Of a DNA stretch of 48,030 nt, positions 38,662 to 48,030 are shown in pieces (position 1 is the stretch's first letter; the number at the start of each line of letters is the position of its first letter). Source of the DNA: Candidatus Magasanikbacteria bacterium CG10_big_fil_rev_8_21_14_0_10_36_32 (GTDB taxonomy: Bacteria > Patescibacteriota > Patescibacteriia > Magasanikbacterales > GWA2-37-8); the NCBI GenBank assembly GCA_002778465.1, contig PFBV01000005.1:71534-119563 (forward strand). Direction: 5' to 3'. The position numbers and the translations under genes were made by a program. The notes beneath the pieces are model-generated. The model saw only the letters and a program-made list of their open reading frames with translations. It was not told the origin of the DNA and searched no databases.

Positions 38662-39912
38662 ATGGCATTTATTAAAAATCAAACAACAAATCAAACCGCT
38701 CCGCTAGCCGAAAGAATGAGACCGGTTAATTTTGAGCAATTTTTTGGGCAGGAAGATGTGGTTGGAAGCGGAAAAATTTTGCGGAAATTGATTGAGAATG
38801 ATGATTTAGCCTCGTTGATTTTTTGGGGTCCGCCAGGTGTTGGTAAAACCACTTTAGCGCGGATTATCGCCGAACAGTCAAAAGCTGAATTTTGTGGTTT
38901 GTCGGCGGTGATGAGTGGAAAGGAAGAATTGAAAAAAATTATTGGACAGGCCAGAGAATTATTAAAGACATCCGGCCGACGGATGATTTTGTTTATTGAC
39001 GAAATTCATCGATGGAACAAAGTTCAGCAGGACGCTTTATTGCCTTATGTTGAAAATGGGGAAATAATTTTAATCGGAGCGACCACTGAAAATCCGTCGT
39101 TTGAAATCATTGGGGCTTTATTATCGCGTTCGCGGGTTTTTATTTTACGGCATTTATCCGAAGAAGATTTAATAAAAATAATTAAACAAGCGTTGGTTGA
39201 TCCGGAACGCGGTTTTGGAAATTTTAAAATAAACATTGCCGACGAAACAATCGGTTTGTTGTCTGAATTGGCCGGCGGTGACGCCAGGACGGCTTTGAAT
39301 GGTTTGGAATTGGCGATTAAAGTAAAAAGTAAAAATAATAAGACTAATATTCAAATTTCCAGTGAAGATATTAAAGAAGCTTTACAGCGGACACATTTGG
39401 TTTTTGATAAAAAAGGGGAAGAATTTTATAATTTAATTTCTGCTTTACACAAATCAATGCGAGGCAGTGATCCGAACGCCGTTTTATACTGGCTGGCACG
39501 GATGTTGGAAGGTGGAGCTGATCCGCTTTATGTCGCTCGTCGGGTTTTAAGATTTGCCAGTGAAGATATTGGCATGGCTAATAGCGAAGCAATGATTCAG
39601 GCTAATGCCGCTTATGACGCCTGTCATAAAATTGGTTTTCCGGAATGCACCGTTCATTTGGCGCAGGCGGTTGTTTATTGCGCTAAGTCACAGAAATCAA
39701 ACTTACTTTATCGCGCTTATAATGCCGCCGCCGAGGATGCCAAAAACACCTCTCATTTGGGAGTGCCAATTCATTTGCGAAATGCGCCGACTAAGTTTAT
39801 GAAAAATATTGGTTATGGAAAAGATTATAAATATAACCCTGAATACGATGAACCTGTTGTGCAGGATTATTTACCGGAGCAGTTAAAAAATAGAAATTAT
39901 CTAAAAAAATAA
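38662..39912 (+). CDS. rarA: RarA/MgsA-type AAA ATPase (replication-associated recombination protein A)
   Basis: FFGQEDVVG, WGPPGVGKTTLARIIA, FIDEIHRWNKVQQDALLPYVE, TTENPSFEI. Confidence 0.95.
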   Translation: MAFIKNQTTNQTAPLAERMRPVNFEQFFGQEDVVGSGKILRKLIENDDLASLIFWGPPGVGKTTLARIIAEQSKAEFCGLSAVMSGKEELKKIIGQARELLKTSGRRMILFIDEIHRWNKVQQDALLPYVENGEIILIGATTENPSFEIIGALLSRSRVFILRHLSEEDLIKIIKQALVDPERGFGNFKINIADETIGLLSELAGGDARTALNGLELAIKVKSKNNKTNIQISSEDIKEALQRTHLVFDKKGEEFYNLISALHKSMRGSDPNAVLYWLARMLEGGADPLYVARRVLRFASEDIGMANSEAMIQANAAYDACHKIGFPECTVHLAQAVVYCAKSQKSNLLYRAYNAAAEDAKNTSHLGVPIHLRNAPTKFMKNIGYGKDYKYNPEYDEPVVQDYLPEQLKNRNYLKK

Positions 39913-39913
39913 T

Positions 39914-40444
39914 ATGAAAAAATTATTATTACATACTTGTTGCGCGCCATGCAGTATTGCCATAATTGACGAAATGAAAAATCAGTTTCAGCTGACGGTA
40001 TTTTTTTATAACCCGAATATTTTTCCGGAAGATGAATATTTGAAAAGAAAAGCTGAGGTGATTAAAATTTGCCAAGAGTGGGGAGTGTCAATGATAGATA
40101 TGGATTACGAAACGGATAAATGGAATCAATCAGTGATTGGTTTGGAAACAGAACCGGAATCAGGTGTTCGTTGTTTGACTTGTTTCCAATTTCGTTTGAC
40201 TCGAACAGCTGAATATGCCAAACAAAATAATTTTGGTTATTTTGCAACCAGTTTAACTATGGGTCGTAATAAAAAAGCTGAAGTTATAAATCCAATCGGG
40301 TTAGCTTTGGCAGAAAAATTAGGTGTTATATTTTACGCGGAGGATTGGAAGAAAAATGGCCGGCAGGAAAAAGGTAGACAATTAACAGTAGAAAAAAAAA
40401 TTTATCGGCAAAGTTATTGCGGTTGCCTATTTTCTATAAAATAA
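39914..40444 (+). CDS. queH: Epoxyqueuosine reductase QueH family
   Basis: LLLHTCCAPCS, FFYNPNIFP, CLTCFQFRL, YCGCLFS. Confidence 0.9.
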   Translation: MKKLLLHTCCAPCSIAIIDEMKNQFQLTVFFYNPNIFPEDEYLKRKAEVIKICQEWGVSMIDMDYETDKWNQSVIGLETEPESGVRCLTCFQFRLTRTAEYAKQNNFGYFATSLTMGRNKKAEVINPIGLALAEKLGVIFYAEDWKKNGRQEKGRQLTVEKKIYRQSYCGCLFSIK

Positions 40445-40877
40445 TTTTTCGTCCGCCATTTGATAAATGTTTAATTGTCACTGAGACAATTTTTTTATTT
40501 TTAAGAAGTTTTTTTATTTTTTCTGGCCATTCAATAACACAAATCGTGTCTGGTTTACTAAGATAATCTTCTGCGCCAATGTCAATCAATTCTTGCTCAT
40601 TGTTCAATCGGTATGTATCAATATGAACGAAAGTTTTTGTGTTTTTGTGTTTTGATATTTTCGTGTCATATACTCGCATTAGCGCAAAAGTCGGGCTGGT
40701 AATTTCTTTTTTAATATTGAAGCCGCGCGCTAAACCTTTAACTAAAGTTGTTTTGCCGGCGCCCAAATTTCCCGTTAAACATAAAATATCACCGCTTTTT
40801 AGACGATCGGATAGATTTTGTCCGATTTTTTCCATTTCTTTATCGGTTTTTGCCGTTAATTCCATATTTTTAAACAT
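40434..40877 (-). CDS. tsaE: tRNA t6A biosynthesis ATPase TsaE
   Basis: LTGNLGAGKTTLVKGLARG, SPTFALMRVY, HIDTYRL, VIEWPEK. Confidence 0.93.
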   Translation of the reverse strand: MFKNMELTAKTDKEMEKIGQNLSDRLKSGDILCLTGNLGAGKTTLVKGLARGFNIKKEITSPTFALMRVYDTKISKHKNTKTFVHIDTYRLNNEQELIDIGAEDYLSKPDTICVIEWPEKIKKLLKNKKIVSVTIKHLSNGGRKIIL

Positions 40878-41017
40878 AAGTGAAATTTATAGGACGTATT
40901 ATAGTAATTTAACCGTAAAGTGTCAATAAATAACCGTTATTTGAGTTTTGACATTTTTGGATCATTTCTTTATAATATTAACACTTGTTAAAACAGTTTA
41001 AATAATCCAATAAATTT

Positions 41018-43081
41018 ATGAAAAGAAAATTAGAATGGTTAATTAAGATTTTAATCTATAGCACTTTCTTTATTCCGCTGGTAGTAATACCAGGTTCTTT
41101 TATTTTTCCATTTATCGTTCCAAAAATTTTATTATTTAGAACATTAGTTACCATAATGTTGGCGGCTTTTGTTATACTTTTATTTATTAATTGGAATGAG
41201 TATAAACTAAAATTTACACCAATCACAGTTGCTTTGTTTATTTTTTTATTGAGTTTTATTATTTCAACTTTTATTGGCGTTGATCCTTATCATAGTTTTT
41301 GGGATAACCACGAAAGAATGCTGGGTTTGTTTACGATATTTCATTTTATCGCTTATTATTATTTGTGCAGTACCGTTTTTAAAAATTGGACAGAATGGAA
41401 ATGGGCATTGCGATTTTTTTTATTGGCCGGCAGTTTAGTAATGTTTATTGGTGCATTACAGGTTGGCAGCCCTCAATTATTGTTAAATGGCGGAGCGGAA
41501 CGTGTTTCCAGCACACTAGGAAATTCAATTTATGTGGGAGGTTACGCTTTGTTTTTGATTTTTACGGCCACCTTGCTGATTGTCAAGGAAAAAAATAATT
41601 TTTGGCGCGGAACTGAGATATTGGTGATGGTTTTAGCTTTTTTGAATATCTTTTTTAGCGGTTCCCGCGGCGCATTTTTAGGTTTATGTGTCGGTGCAGT
41701 TGTGGCTTTAGCTGTTTATGTATTGGTTTTAAAACAATATAAAAAAATTAGATTCACCATTGCTGGATTATTAGGTTTATCTGTGGTTATATTATCTTTA
41801 TTTTATACTTTTCGCCAAACTCAATTTGTTCAAAATATTCCTGCTTTAGGACGAACAGTTAATACAACATGGTCGGTTTTAACCGCTACTGCTCGTTGGA
41901 AAGCGTGGGAAGTGGGCATTAAAGGATGGAACGCTCGTCCGGTTTTTGGTTGGGGGCCGAATAATTATTTTTATGTGTTTAATCAACTTTATAATCCCCA
42001 TATGTTGGATCATAATTGGGGAGAAACCTGGTTTGATAATGCTCATAATATTTTAATAAATACAATGACCGTACAAGGAACTGTCGGTATTTTGTCTTAC
42101 CTTGCTATTTTTATTATAGCTATTATTTCTTTGGTTGGCGCGTTTAGAGCGGGACAGGTTGATTATCATATTTTTATTATCGGTGGCGGTTTTCTTGTGG
42201 CGCATTTGGTTCAAAATGTAACAGTGTTTGAAAATCCAACCTCATATCTTTATTTTATGTTTTGGCTGGCCATGATTAATCGTCTGACATCAGCAAATAA
42301 AGAAAACGCATTATCTGATCAACGTATACAAATCAAAAATAAAAATGAGCAGGCTGCAAATAAGCAAGTTGGTCCGGGATTGTGCTTAACGGTCGGAATA
42401 ATTTCATTTATCTGTATTTTATTATTTGATTTACAGCCGGCGCGAGCTAATAATTTAGCTTTGCAAGCAATTAAAAAATTAAATAGTAATCCACCACAGG
42501 CAGTTCCTTTAATGAAAGAAGCTTTAGCTTTTAATTCGCCGCATATTGATGATATTCGAAGTGATATCGCGCGTACTTCTTTGCAAGTGGCTAATAATTT
42601 TAATCAACAATTAGGTTTGCAAATGACAAAAGAAATATTGGATTTAGCTTATAATAATTTAAAAAAGAATTTAGATTTACATCCGCGAGATATTCGTAAT
42701 CAGATTACTTTGGCTAGTATGGATGAATTTAGGGCTCGTTTTTACAATGATGTGCAATATCTTGTTTCTGCAGAGAATCTTCTTGAAGATGCGTTATCAT
42801 ATTCTCCCACTCGACAACAAGTTTTGTATTCATTAGCATCTTTAAAAATGGATATCAATAAACCGCAAGAGGCCATTAGATTACTGGAGCAGGCCATTAA
42901 TGACAACGCAAATATCGGAGAAAGCTATTGGCGATTGGCTTATGTTTATCAGTCATTAAATGATATGCAAAAAGCCAGAGAAATTTTAGATTTAGGAAAG
43001 GATAATAATGCTTTTTTTAGTGACAATGATAAAAATATAATCGCTCAATATTTATCTCCAGTTTTAAACGAAACCAAGTAA
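41018..43081 (+). CDS. O-antigen ligase/polymerase-like membrane protein with C-terminal TPR region
   Basis: Polytopic; SGSRGAFLGL, WGPNNY, YNPHMLDHNWGETWFDNAHN; TPR-like C-terminus. Confidence 0.85.
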   Translation: MKRKLEWLIKILIYSTFFIPLVVIPGSFIFPFIVPKILLFRTLVTIMLAAFVILLFINWNEYKLKFTPITVALFIFLLSFIISTFIGVDPYHSFWDNHERMLGLFTIFHFIAYYYLCSTVFKNWTEWKWALRFFLLAGSLVMFIGALQVGSPQLLLNGGAERVSSTLGNSIYVGGYALFLIFTATLLIVKEKNNFWRGTEILVMVLAFLNIFFSGSRGAFLGLCVGAVVALAVYVLVLKQYKKIRFTIAGLLGLSVVILSLFYTFRQTQFVQNIPALGRTVNTTWSVLTATARWKAWEVGIKGWNARPVFGWGPNNYFYVFNQLYNPHMLDHNWGETWFDNAHNILINTMTVQGTVGILSYLAIFIIAIISLVGAFRAGQVDYHIFIIGGGFLVAHLVQNVTVFENPTSYLYFMFWLAMINRLTSANKENALSDQRIQIKNKNEQAANKQVGPGLCLTVGIISFICILLFDLQPARANNLALQAIKKLNSNPPQAVPLMKEALAFNSPHIDDIRSDIARTSLQVANNFNQQLGLQMTKEILDLAYNNLKKNLDLHPRDIRNQITLASMDEFRARFYNDVQYLVSAENLLEDALSYSPTRQQVLYSLASLKMDINKPQEAIRLLEQAINDNANIGESYWRLAYVYQSLNDMQKAREILDLGKDNNAFFSDNDKNIIAQYLSPVLNETK

Positions 43082-43123
43082 TTATTTTGTGAGTTGTAGA
43101 TAAATTTTTTTAATCAGAAAAAA

Positions 43124-44539
43124 ATGAATAAGCTGCAAATTAAAGAATATTTTAATAAGATATCCAACGAGCGTGACAAATGGCGTCGTCGCAATTCTTA
43201 TTATCATAAAGATATCCAATTTTTATTAAGTTTTTTAATCCCGAGACAGAGCAAGGTATTAGACGTTGGTTGTTCTACGGGAGATGTTTTGGCGTCAATA
43301 CATACAAATGTTGGCAAAGGCATTGATTTTAGTCCGGCTATGGTGGCAGTAGCCAAAAGCAAATATCCTAGTTTGAATTTTGAAGTAATGGATGTGGAAA
43401 ATTTAGAATTGAATGAAAAATATGATTATATTATTTTATCTGACGTTATCGGTTTTTTGAATGATGTACAGGGGACTTTTCAAGGATTACACAAAGTATC
43501 CCACAATAAAACAAAAGTTATCATCACTTGTTGCAGTCAATTTTGGGAACCGGCTTTAAAATTATTTGGAAAATTACATTTGAAAATGCGTCAGCCGATA
43601 CAAAATTGGTTATCCAGAGGCGACATAGAAAATATCCTTTATTTAGCTGGTTTTGAAGTCATAAAAAAAGGTGAGCGATTATTGTGTCCAAAGTATATTC
43701 CGTTGATTTCCACTTTTTTAAATAATGTTGTAGCAAAATTGCCGCTGATTAGAAGATTGTGTCTAGTTAATTATTTTATCGCTCGTCCGAAAACGGGTAA
43801 TCAAATTACGTCAATTCCGGCAGCGACAGTTTCAGTAATAATTCCCGCACGTAATGAAAAAGGAAACATAGAAGATGCTATTAAACGCGTACCTAAAATG
43901 GGTGAGCATACTGAAATTGTGTTTGTGGAAGGTCATTCCACTGATGAAACTTTACAGGAAATGGAAAGGGTGAAAATAGCTTATCCTAATGTTGATATAA
44001 AAATTTTAGTACAAGACGGAAAAGGCAAGGGTGATGCTGTACGTAAAGGTTTTGATGCGGCTTGCGGTGATATTTTGATGATATTAGACGCGGATTTAAC
44101 GGTTCGTCCGGAGGAGTTACCTAAATTTTATCAGGCCATTACTAATGGGGCGGGGGAATTTATTAATGGTTCACGATTGGTTTATCAGCTTGAAAATGAT
44201 TCAATGCGAACTTTGAATATAGCCGGGAATAAATTTTTTAGTCTAATGTTTAGTTGGTTGTTAGATCAGCGAATTAAAGACACCTTATGTGGAACAAAAG
44301 TTTTACGAAAGGAAAATTATGAAAAAATTAAAAAAGGACGGGAATTTTTCGGAGACTTTGATCCGTTTGGTGATTTTGATTTATTATTCGGCGCGGCCAA
44401 ATTAAATCTCAAGATTATTGATTTACCAATAAGATATCAAGCGAGAAGTTATGGTATTACTAATATTTCAAGATTTAAGCACGGTTGGTTGTTGTTAAAG
44501 ATGGTTTTATTTGCCATGAGAAAAATTAAATTTGTTTGA
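43124..44539 (+). CDS. Fusion: class I SAM methyltransferase + GT2 (dolichol-P-mannose synthase-like) glycosyltransferase
   Basis: VLDVGCSTGDVLASI (SAM motif I); VSVIIPARNEKGNIEDAI, ILDADLTVRPEELPKF (GT2). Confidence 0.88.
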   Translation: MNKLQIKEYFNKISNERDKWRRRNSYYHKDIQFLLSFLIPRQSKVLDVGCSTGDVLASIHTNVGKGIDFSPAMVAVAKSKYPSLNFEVMDVENLELNEKYDYIILSDVIGFLNDVQGTFQGLHKVSHNKTKVIITCCSQFWEPALKLFGKLHLKMRQPIQNWLSRGDIENILYLAGFEVIKKGERLLCPKYIPLISTFLNNVVAKLPLIRRLCLVNYFIARPKTGNQITSIPAATVSVIIPARNEKGNIEDAIKRVPKMGEHTEIVFVEGHSTDETLQEMERVKIAYPNVDIKILVQDGKGKGDAVRKGFDAACGDILMILDADLTVRPEELPKFYQAITNGAGEFINGSRLVYQLENDSMRTLNIAGNKFFSLMFSWLLDQRIKDTLCGTKVLRKENYEKIKKGREFFGDFDPFGDFDLLFGAAKLNLKIIDLPIRYQARSYGITNISRFKHGWLLLKMVLFAMRKIKFV

Positions 44540-44571
44540 TTATAAATAGTTTATAAATTATTTTTTTAAAT

Positions 44572-45591
44572 ATGCTTAAAGCATTAATCACAGGAATTAC
44601 AGGTCAAGATGGTTCATATTTAGCGGAATTTTTATTGGACAAAGGATATGAAGTACATGGAATAATTCGCCGATCCAGTACTTTTAATACTTCGCGCATT
44701 GGTCATCTTTATCAAGATCCACATGTTAACGGGGTAAAGCTGTTTTTACATTACGGCGATCTTACTGATGCGAGTAATTTAAATCGTATTTTGGAAAAAA
44801 CCAGACCGGATGAAATATACAATCTTGGTGCCCAGAGTCATGTTAAGGTCAGTTTTGATTTACCGGAATATACCGCTGACACTGTCGCTATTGGAACATT
44901 GAGAATTTTAGATGCGATTCGTGAAACTGGATTGAAAGTAAAATTTTATCAGGCCGGTTCATCAGAGATGTTTGGTAAAGTTAAAGAAACTTCACAAACA
45001 GAAATTACTCCCTTTAATCCGTGTAGTCCCTATGGTTGTGCCAAGGTTTTTGCTCATCAGTTAGCTGTAAATTACCGAGATTCATACGGTATGTTTATTT
45101 GTAATGGAATTCTTTTTAATCATGAATCACCACGTCGTGGCGGTACATTTGTGACTAAAAAAATAACCGCCGGTTTAGCTGCTATAAAATCAGGTGAGCA
45201 AGAAAAATTATACTTGGGAAATTTGGAAGCTAAACGAGATTGGGGTTATTCAAAAGATTATGTAGAAGCGATGTGGAAAATGCTCCAACAGGAAACCCCG
45301 GATGATTATGTGATTGCCACAGGGGAAACCCGCACTGTGCGGGAATTTGTTGAAGAAGCGGCTAAATATTTTGGTTTTGATATTGTTTGGCAAGGAAACG
45401 GAATGAACGAAAAAGGTGTTGATAAAAATACGGGAAAAACGATTATTGAAATTGATGAAAGATATTTTCGTCCGACTGAAGTAGATTTACTTCTTGGTGA
45501 TGCTACCAAAGCTAAAAAGATTCTCGGTTGGGAACCAAAAGTTAAATTTAAAGAGTTGGTAAAAATAATGTGCCAGGCCGAAGAAAAATAA
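44572..45591 (+). CDS. gmd: GDP-mannose 4,6-dehydratase
   Basis: [47 protein letters not shown]. Confidence 0.96.
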   Translation: MLKALITGITGQDGSYLAEFLLDKGYEVHGIIRRSSTFNTSRIGHLYQDPHVNGVKLFLHYGDLTDASNLNRILEKTRPDEIYNLGAQSHVKVSFDLPEYTADTVAIGTLRILDAIRETGLKVKFYQAGSSEMFGKVKETSQTEITPFNPCSPYGCAKVFAHQLAVNYRDSYGMFICNGILFNHESPRRGGTFVTKKITAGLAAIKSGEQEKLYLGNLEAKRDWGYSKDYVEAMWKMLQQETPDDYVIATGETRTVREFVEEAAKYFGFDIVWQGNGMNEKGVDKNTGKTIIEIDERYFRPTEVDLLLGDATKAKKILGWEPKVKFKELVKIMCQAEEK

Positions 45592-45603
45592 AAGTAGTTG
45601 TTT

Positions 45604-46362
45604 ATGAAGAAAGAAAATTTTTCCGACCTTTCTATTTATACGACCACATTATACAAGGAAGATAAAGTTTCCAAATTAAGGCAGAAATTAGCTGCAAGAT
45701 TTTTAGAAAACGCGGCTAATCTTGGTGTAAGGTGTATAATTGTGGATGGCGGTTCCAATGAAAAATTTTTAAATAAAGTCCACTCTTATAAAAATGTTGA
45801 ATTGGTAATTATACCTAAATTAAAAATGGGCATTAGCAGAAGGAAAGCTTTAAAATTAGCGGTAAACAGATCAGATACTTCTTATTTTTTATGGTCTGAA
45901 CCGGAAAAGTATGATTTAATAAGGCCGATTTCTTTGAAAAAAATGATTTGGAAATTAAGAAAAAATACGGCGGATATAGTGGTACCTAGAAGGTTAAGTA
46001 AAAATTCTTATCCAAAATTACAGGCTCAACTTGAAACAAAAGCTAATGCGAAAGCAAAAGAATTAATGGGGGATAATTTTAAATTAAAAGGGGAATTGGA
46101 TTTGTGGTTTGGACCAAAAATGTTTAACAGAACCGGTGCTAATTTTTTTTTAAATTACAAAGGAAGACTTGATAAGTGGGATGTCATTATTAAGCCAGTA
46201 ATTTTAGCTTTTCAGAAAGGAAAAAGAATTTGTTCAGTAGATGTTGATTATACTCATGATATTTTACAAAGTTCCGCCGAAACAGGTGATAAATCAATGG
46301 AAACAAAAAGATTAGAGCAGTACATGATGATTTTAGCAGAGTTAGAAAATAAATTTAAATAA
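45604..46362 (+). CDS. Glycosyltransferase-like protein of unknown specificity
   Basis: Nucleotide-sugar-transferase-like fold hints ([29 protein letters not shown]); located between gmd and fcl. Confidence 0.45.
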   Translation: MKKENFSDLSIYTTTLYKEDKVSKLRQKLAARFLENAANLGVRCIIVDGGSNEKFLNKVHSYKNVELVIIPKLKMGISRRKALKLAVNRSDTSYFLWSEPEKYDLIRPISLKKMIWKLRKNTADIVVPRRLSKNSYPKLQAQLETKANAKAKELMGDNFKLKGELDLWFGPKMFNRTGANFFLNYKGRLDKWDVIIKPVILAFQKGKRICSVDVDYTHDILQSSAETGDKSMETKRLEQYMMILAELENKFK

Positions 46363-46381
46363 AATATAATTCATAAACAGT

Positions 46382-47338
46382 ATGGAGAAAAACGCTAAAG
46401 TTTATGTTGCTGGACATACCGGGCTTGTTGGTTCGGCTATAGTTAGAATTTTACAGTCACAGGGATATACAAATATTATTTTTCGGACCTTTGTTGAATT
46501 AGATTTAACCAATCAGCAAGCAACAGCTGATTTTTTTATGGCGGAAAAACCAGAATATGTTTTTTTAGCAGCAGCCAAAGTTGGCGGAATATTGGCAAAT
46601 AGTATTTATCCGGCAGAATTTATTTATCAAAATTTGCAAATTCAAAACAATATTATTCATTCGGCTTATTTAAACGGGACTAAGAAATTATTATTTTTAG
46701 GATCATCCTGTATTTATCCAAAAAATTGTCCTCAGCCGATTAAAGAAGAATATTTATTGACTGATATATTGGAATCGACTAATGAACCATACGCCATCGC
46801 TAAAATTGCTGGAATAAAAATGTGTCAAAGTTATAATCGTCAGTACGAAACTAATTTTATTGCTGTCATGCCGACTAATTTGTATGGTATTAAAGATAAT
46901 TTTGATTTAAAAAACTCTCATGTTTTACCAGCCATGATTCGTAAATTTCATGAAGCGAAAGTAAAAGGGGAAAACGAAGTTGTTTTGTGGGGTACCGGTG
47001 CGCCATTACGAGAATTTTTATGCGTTGATGATATGGCTGAAGGTTGTATTTTTTTGATGAATCATTTCAATCCGACTAAAGAACAAAATGAAAAAGGAGA
47101 AATTTTTATGAATTTAGGTACTGGCGAAGATTTGACCATTAAGAATTTGGCGGAAAAAGTTCAGCAGGCAGTTGGTTTTGAAGGTAAAATAGTTTGGGAT
47201 GATTCAAAACCAGATGGAACAGCAAGAAAGTTATTAAATGTTGACAGAATAAGGCAGTTGGGATGGAAACATAAAATTGATTTAGATGAGGGGATTAGAG
47301 TGGCATACAGATGGTTTACTGATAATTATAAACGATAA
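46382..47338 (+). CDS. fcl: GDP-L-fucose synthase
   Basis: [51 protein letters not shown]. Confidence 0.95.
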   Translation: MEKNAKVYVAGHTGLVGSAIVRILQSQGYTNIIFRTFVELDLTNQQATADFFMAEKPEYVFLAAAKVGGILANSIYPAEFIYQNLQIQNNIIHSAYLNGTKKLLFLGSSCIYPKNCPQPIKEEYLLTDILESTNEPYAIAKIAGIKMCQSYNRQYETNFIAVMPTNLYGIKDNFDLKNSHVLPAMIRKFHEAKVKGENEVVLWGTGAPLREFLCVDDMAEGCIFLMNHFNPTKEQNEKGEIFMNLGTGEDLTIKNLAEKVQQAVGFEGKIVWDDSKPDGTARKLLNVDRIRQLGWKHKIDLDEGIRVAYRWFTDNYKR

Positions 47339-47357
47339 GACCCTTCTTAATTGGTTT

Positions 47358-47391
47358 AAAACACTGAAAATATTGGTTTTTCAGTGTTTTT
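47358..47391 (+). terminator. Terminator after fcl
   Basis: AAACACTGAAAA TATTGG TTTTTCAGTGTTTT. Confidence 0.8.
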
Positions 47392-47489
47392 TGTGGATAA
47401 CTTTTTGATACCGCTTGACACCTAATGATACCTTGATATATAATATGGAATAGTTTTTATTACTTAAACTTAATTTGTAAAAATAAAAT

Positions 47490-47939
47490 ATGATTCAAGA
47501 TGTTATCGTAAAACCGTTAAAAAAAATAGTTGATGAACGCGGTTGTATTATGCACATGCTAAAAGCTACCGATCCTGAATTTAAACAGTTTGGAGAAATA
47601 TATTTTTCCACGGTTTACCCGGGAGTAATCAAAGGTTGGCATTTTCATGAAACAATGACTTTAAATTATGCTGTGATAAAAGGAAATATCAAATTAGTTC
47701 TTTTTGATCAGCGCGAAAATTCACAGACTAAAGGTGAAGTACAAGAGATATTTTTGGGAGATAAAAATTATTGTTTAGTTACTGTTCCGCCGGGAATTTG
47801 GAATGGTTTTAAAGGGATTGGTTTAGAAGAAGCTATTGTGGCCAATTGTGCAACTCATCCCCACGATCCGTTAGAAATAAAAAGGGTAGATACATTTACC
47901 GACCAAATTCCTTATGATTGGAACATAAAATATGAATAA
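47490..47939 (+). CDS. Cupin, dTDP-4-dehydrorhamnose 3,5-epimerase-like
   Basis: DERGCIMHMLKATDP, VIKGWHFHETMTLNYAVIKGNIKLVLFD, VPPGIWNGF. Confidence 0.85.
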   Translation: MIQDVIVKPLKKIVDERGCIMHMLKATDPEFKQFGEIYFSTVYPGVIKGWHFHETMTLNYAVIKGNIKLVLFDQRENSQTKGEVQEIFLGDKNYCLVTVPPGIWNGFKGIGLEEAIVANCATHPHDPLEIKRVDTFTDQIPYDWNIKYE

Positions 47940-48030
47940 AAAAGTTTTTATTACCGGTTCTGGCGGTTTTGTTGGAAAAAATTTATATAAGTTAGCCAAG
48001 GAGAGCGCTTTTGATGTGTATGGAGTTGAT
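47932..48030 (+). CDS. NAD-dependent epimerase/dehydratase, 5' part (truncated by window end)
   Basis: MNKKVFITGSGGFVGKNLYKLAKESAFDVYGVD Rossmann motif; overlaps preceding stop. Confidence 0.8.
   Translation, partial: MNKKVFITGSGGFVGKNLYKLAKESAFDVYGVD

Noticed and set aside
40434-40444. 11-bp convergent overlap of queH and tsaE
   Set aside because: Common in compact genomes; not informative.

Overview
AT-rich window that looks like a Patescibacteria/CPR-type chromosome (inferred from gene content and style, not proven). Most of it is ordinary core genes: type IV pilus genes, ligA, a PEP synthase, infC-rpmI-rplT, tmRNA + smpB, a minus-strand cell-wall operon (ATP-grasp, NlpC/P60-like, MraY, acyltransferase, Mpl-like), murB, hpf, an LtaS-like sulfatase, transketolase, aminotransferase, P-type ATPase, rlmN, a PBP2-like protein, murF, a Memo-AMMECR1 fusion, HU, rarA, queH, tsaE, and a surface-polysaccharide block (O-antigen ligase, methyltransferase-GT2 fusion, gmd, fcl, cupin). 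Two tRNAs (Asp-GTC, Glu-CTC) and a tmRNA are present. The most unusual signal is a dispersed family of seven small expression units (A-G) scattered between core genes. They encode small or unknown, mostly membrane, lipoprotein or Cys-rich proteins in visibly GC-richer codons. They have canonical Shine-Dalgarno sites, which many neighbouring core genes lack. They are bracketed, always in sense orientation, by GTTCTTT(AA), a near match to the rRNA-operon boxA antitermination element: near the 5' end of the transcript and again between stop codon and terminator. Outside CDSs I found this 7-mer only at these units. Two tandem units share a 57-nt leader whose hairpin shows a compensatory base-pair change although the ORFs are unrelated. 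A separate strongly structured RNA candidate downstream of rplT displays CCUCCUUU, identical to the anti-Shine-Dalgarno core, in its apical loop. All calls are by eye; no database search was possible.
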